A stretch of DNA of 64,000 nt, from positions 186,001 through 250,000 of the forward strand of contig CALOAN010000020.1 of assembly GCA_942491345.1 (NCBI GenBank). The letters run 5' to 3'. The DNA comes from JAHEEL01 sp942491345 (GTDB lineage: Bacteria; Actinomycetota; Acidimicrobiia; Spongiisociales; UBA5794). Below the pieces are notes generated by a model. It was given only the letters and a program-made list of their open reading frames with translations. It searched no databases and was not told the DNA's origin. The position numbers and the translations under genes are program-made. Shown here in pieces: positions 63,914-64,000 of the stretch (its first letter is position 1; each line of letters opens with the position of its first letter).

Positions 63914-64000
63914 CGGGGATCAACATCCGACCGGCCGACGCCGATCCGATCCGCATCGGAGTCAGCAGCTGCGTGATCGGCGAAGAGGTGCGCTGGAACG
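63910..64000 (+). CDS. DUF523-family protein, 5' part (cut by the right edge)
   Basis: Only the first 30 residues lie in the window: MTGINIRPADADPIRIGVS then SCVIGEEVRWN. The IRIGVSSC-x2-GEEVR pattern is the start of DUF523 proteins, often joined to a DUF1722 domain. The ATG overlaps the upstream stop (ATGA). Its length and full domain content cannot be seen. Confidence 0.75.
   Translation, partial: MTGINIRPADADPIRIGVSSCVIGEEVRWN

Overview
The window is about 62-65% GC by eye and densely packed with genes. It has no rRNA, tRNA, CRISPR array, integrase or transposase that I could recognise. Several features suggest a free-living, high-GC Gram-positive actinomycete: a Septum_form-type protein, two very large LuxR-family ATPase (LAL) regulators, a predicted F420-dependent luciferase-like oxidoreductase, an LPXTG-anchored giant surface protein, a PASTA-repeat surface protein, and a trypsin fused to FG-GAP-like repeats. 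The combination looks most like an uncultured Acidimicrobiia-type lineage. That placement is inference and rests on no marker gene.

Layout. 1-5.7 kb: an operon for a heterodisulfide-reductase-linked group 3c type [NiFe] hydrogenase (hdrA-like with an inserted GltD-like module, mvhD, mvhG, mvhA), cut at the left edge. 5.8-12.6 kb: a PadR repressor with a textbook autoregulatory operator, and two LAL regulators, each with a small gene beside it. 12.7-15.5 kb: an AlkC-type DNA glycosylase, an iodotyrosine-deiodinase-like flavoenzyme and a membrane protein. 15.6-19.2 kb: an alpha-glucoside-type ABC importer (binding protein and two permeases, no ATPase), with an internal terminator after the binding protein. 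19.5-42 kb: mostly single housekeeping or accessory genes, including a septum-formation-like protein, ABC ATPase, MgtC, glycosyltransferase, LLM oxidoreductase, M28 peptidase, PNPOx-like protein, methyltransferase, secreted trypsin, thioesterases, agmatinase, EamA exporter, DUF4389 protein, PfkB kinase and LtrA. Copies of a 60-bp dispersed repeat lie in this part. 42.3-59 kb: a terpene-cyclase-fold protein, a DUF4397/PASTA surface protein and a surface protein of about 4,500 residues. The last has a signal peptide, a DUF3344-like region, a DUF11-like domain, 42 tandem Ig-like repeats and an LPKTG anchor. It is split by two 2-bp insertions, and its DNA holds kilobase-scale perfect duplications. 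59-64 kb: an OFA-type MFS transporter behind two palindromes, a GyrI-like protein, an EndoIII-like glycosylase, membrane proteins and the start of a DUF523 gene.

How the parts fit. The hydrogenase operon couples H2 to a multi-cluster flavoprotein and suggests anaerobic or microaerobic H2 metabolism, possibly with flavin-based electron bifurcation. The sugar importer must borrow an ATPase encoded elsewhere. The PASTA protein and the giant LPXTG protein sit side by side and probably both belong to the cell envelope. The remaining genes show no single pathway.

Limits. All calls come from reading the sequence and its translations, with no database search. Start codons are chosen from ribosome-binding sites and family N-termini, and doubtful ones are flagged.
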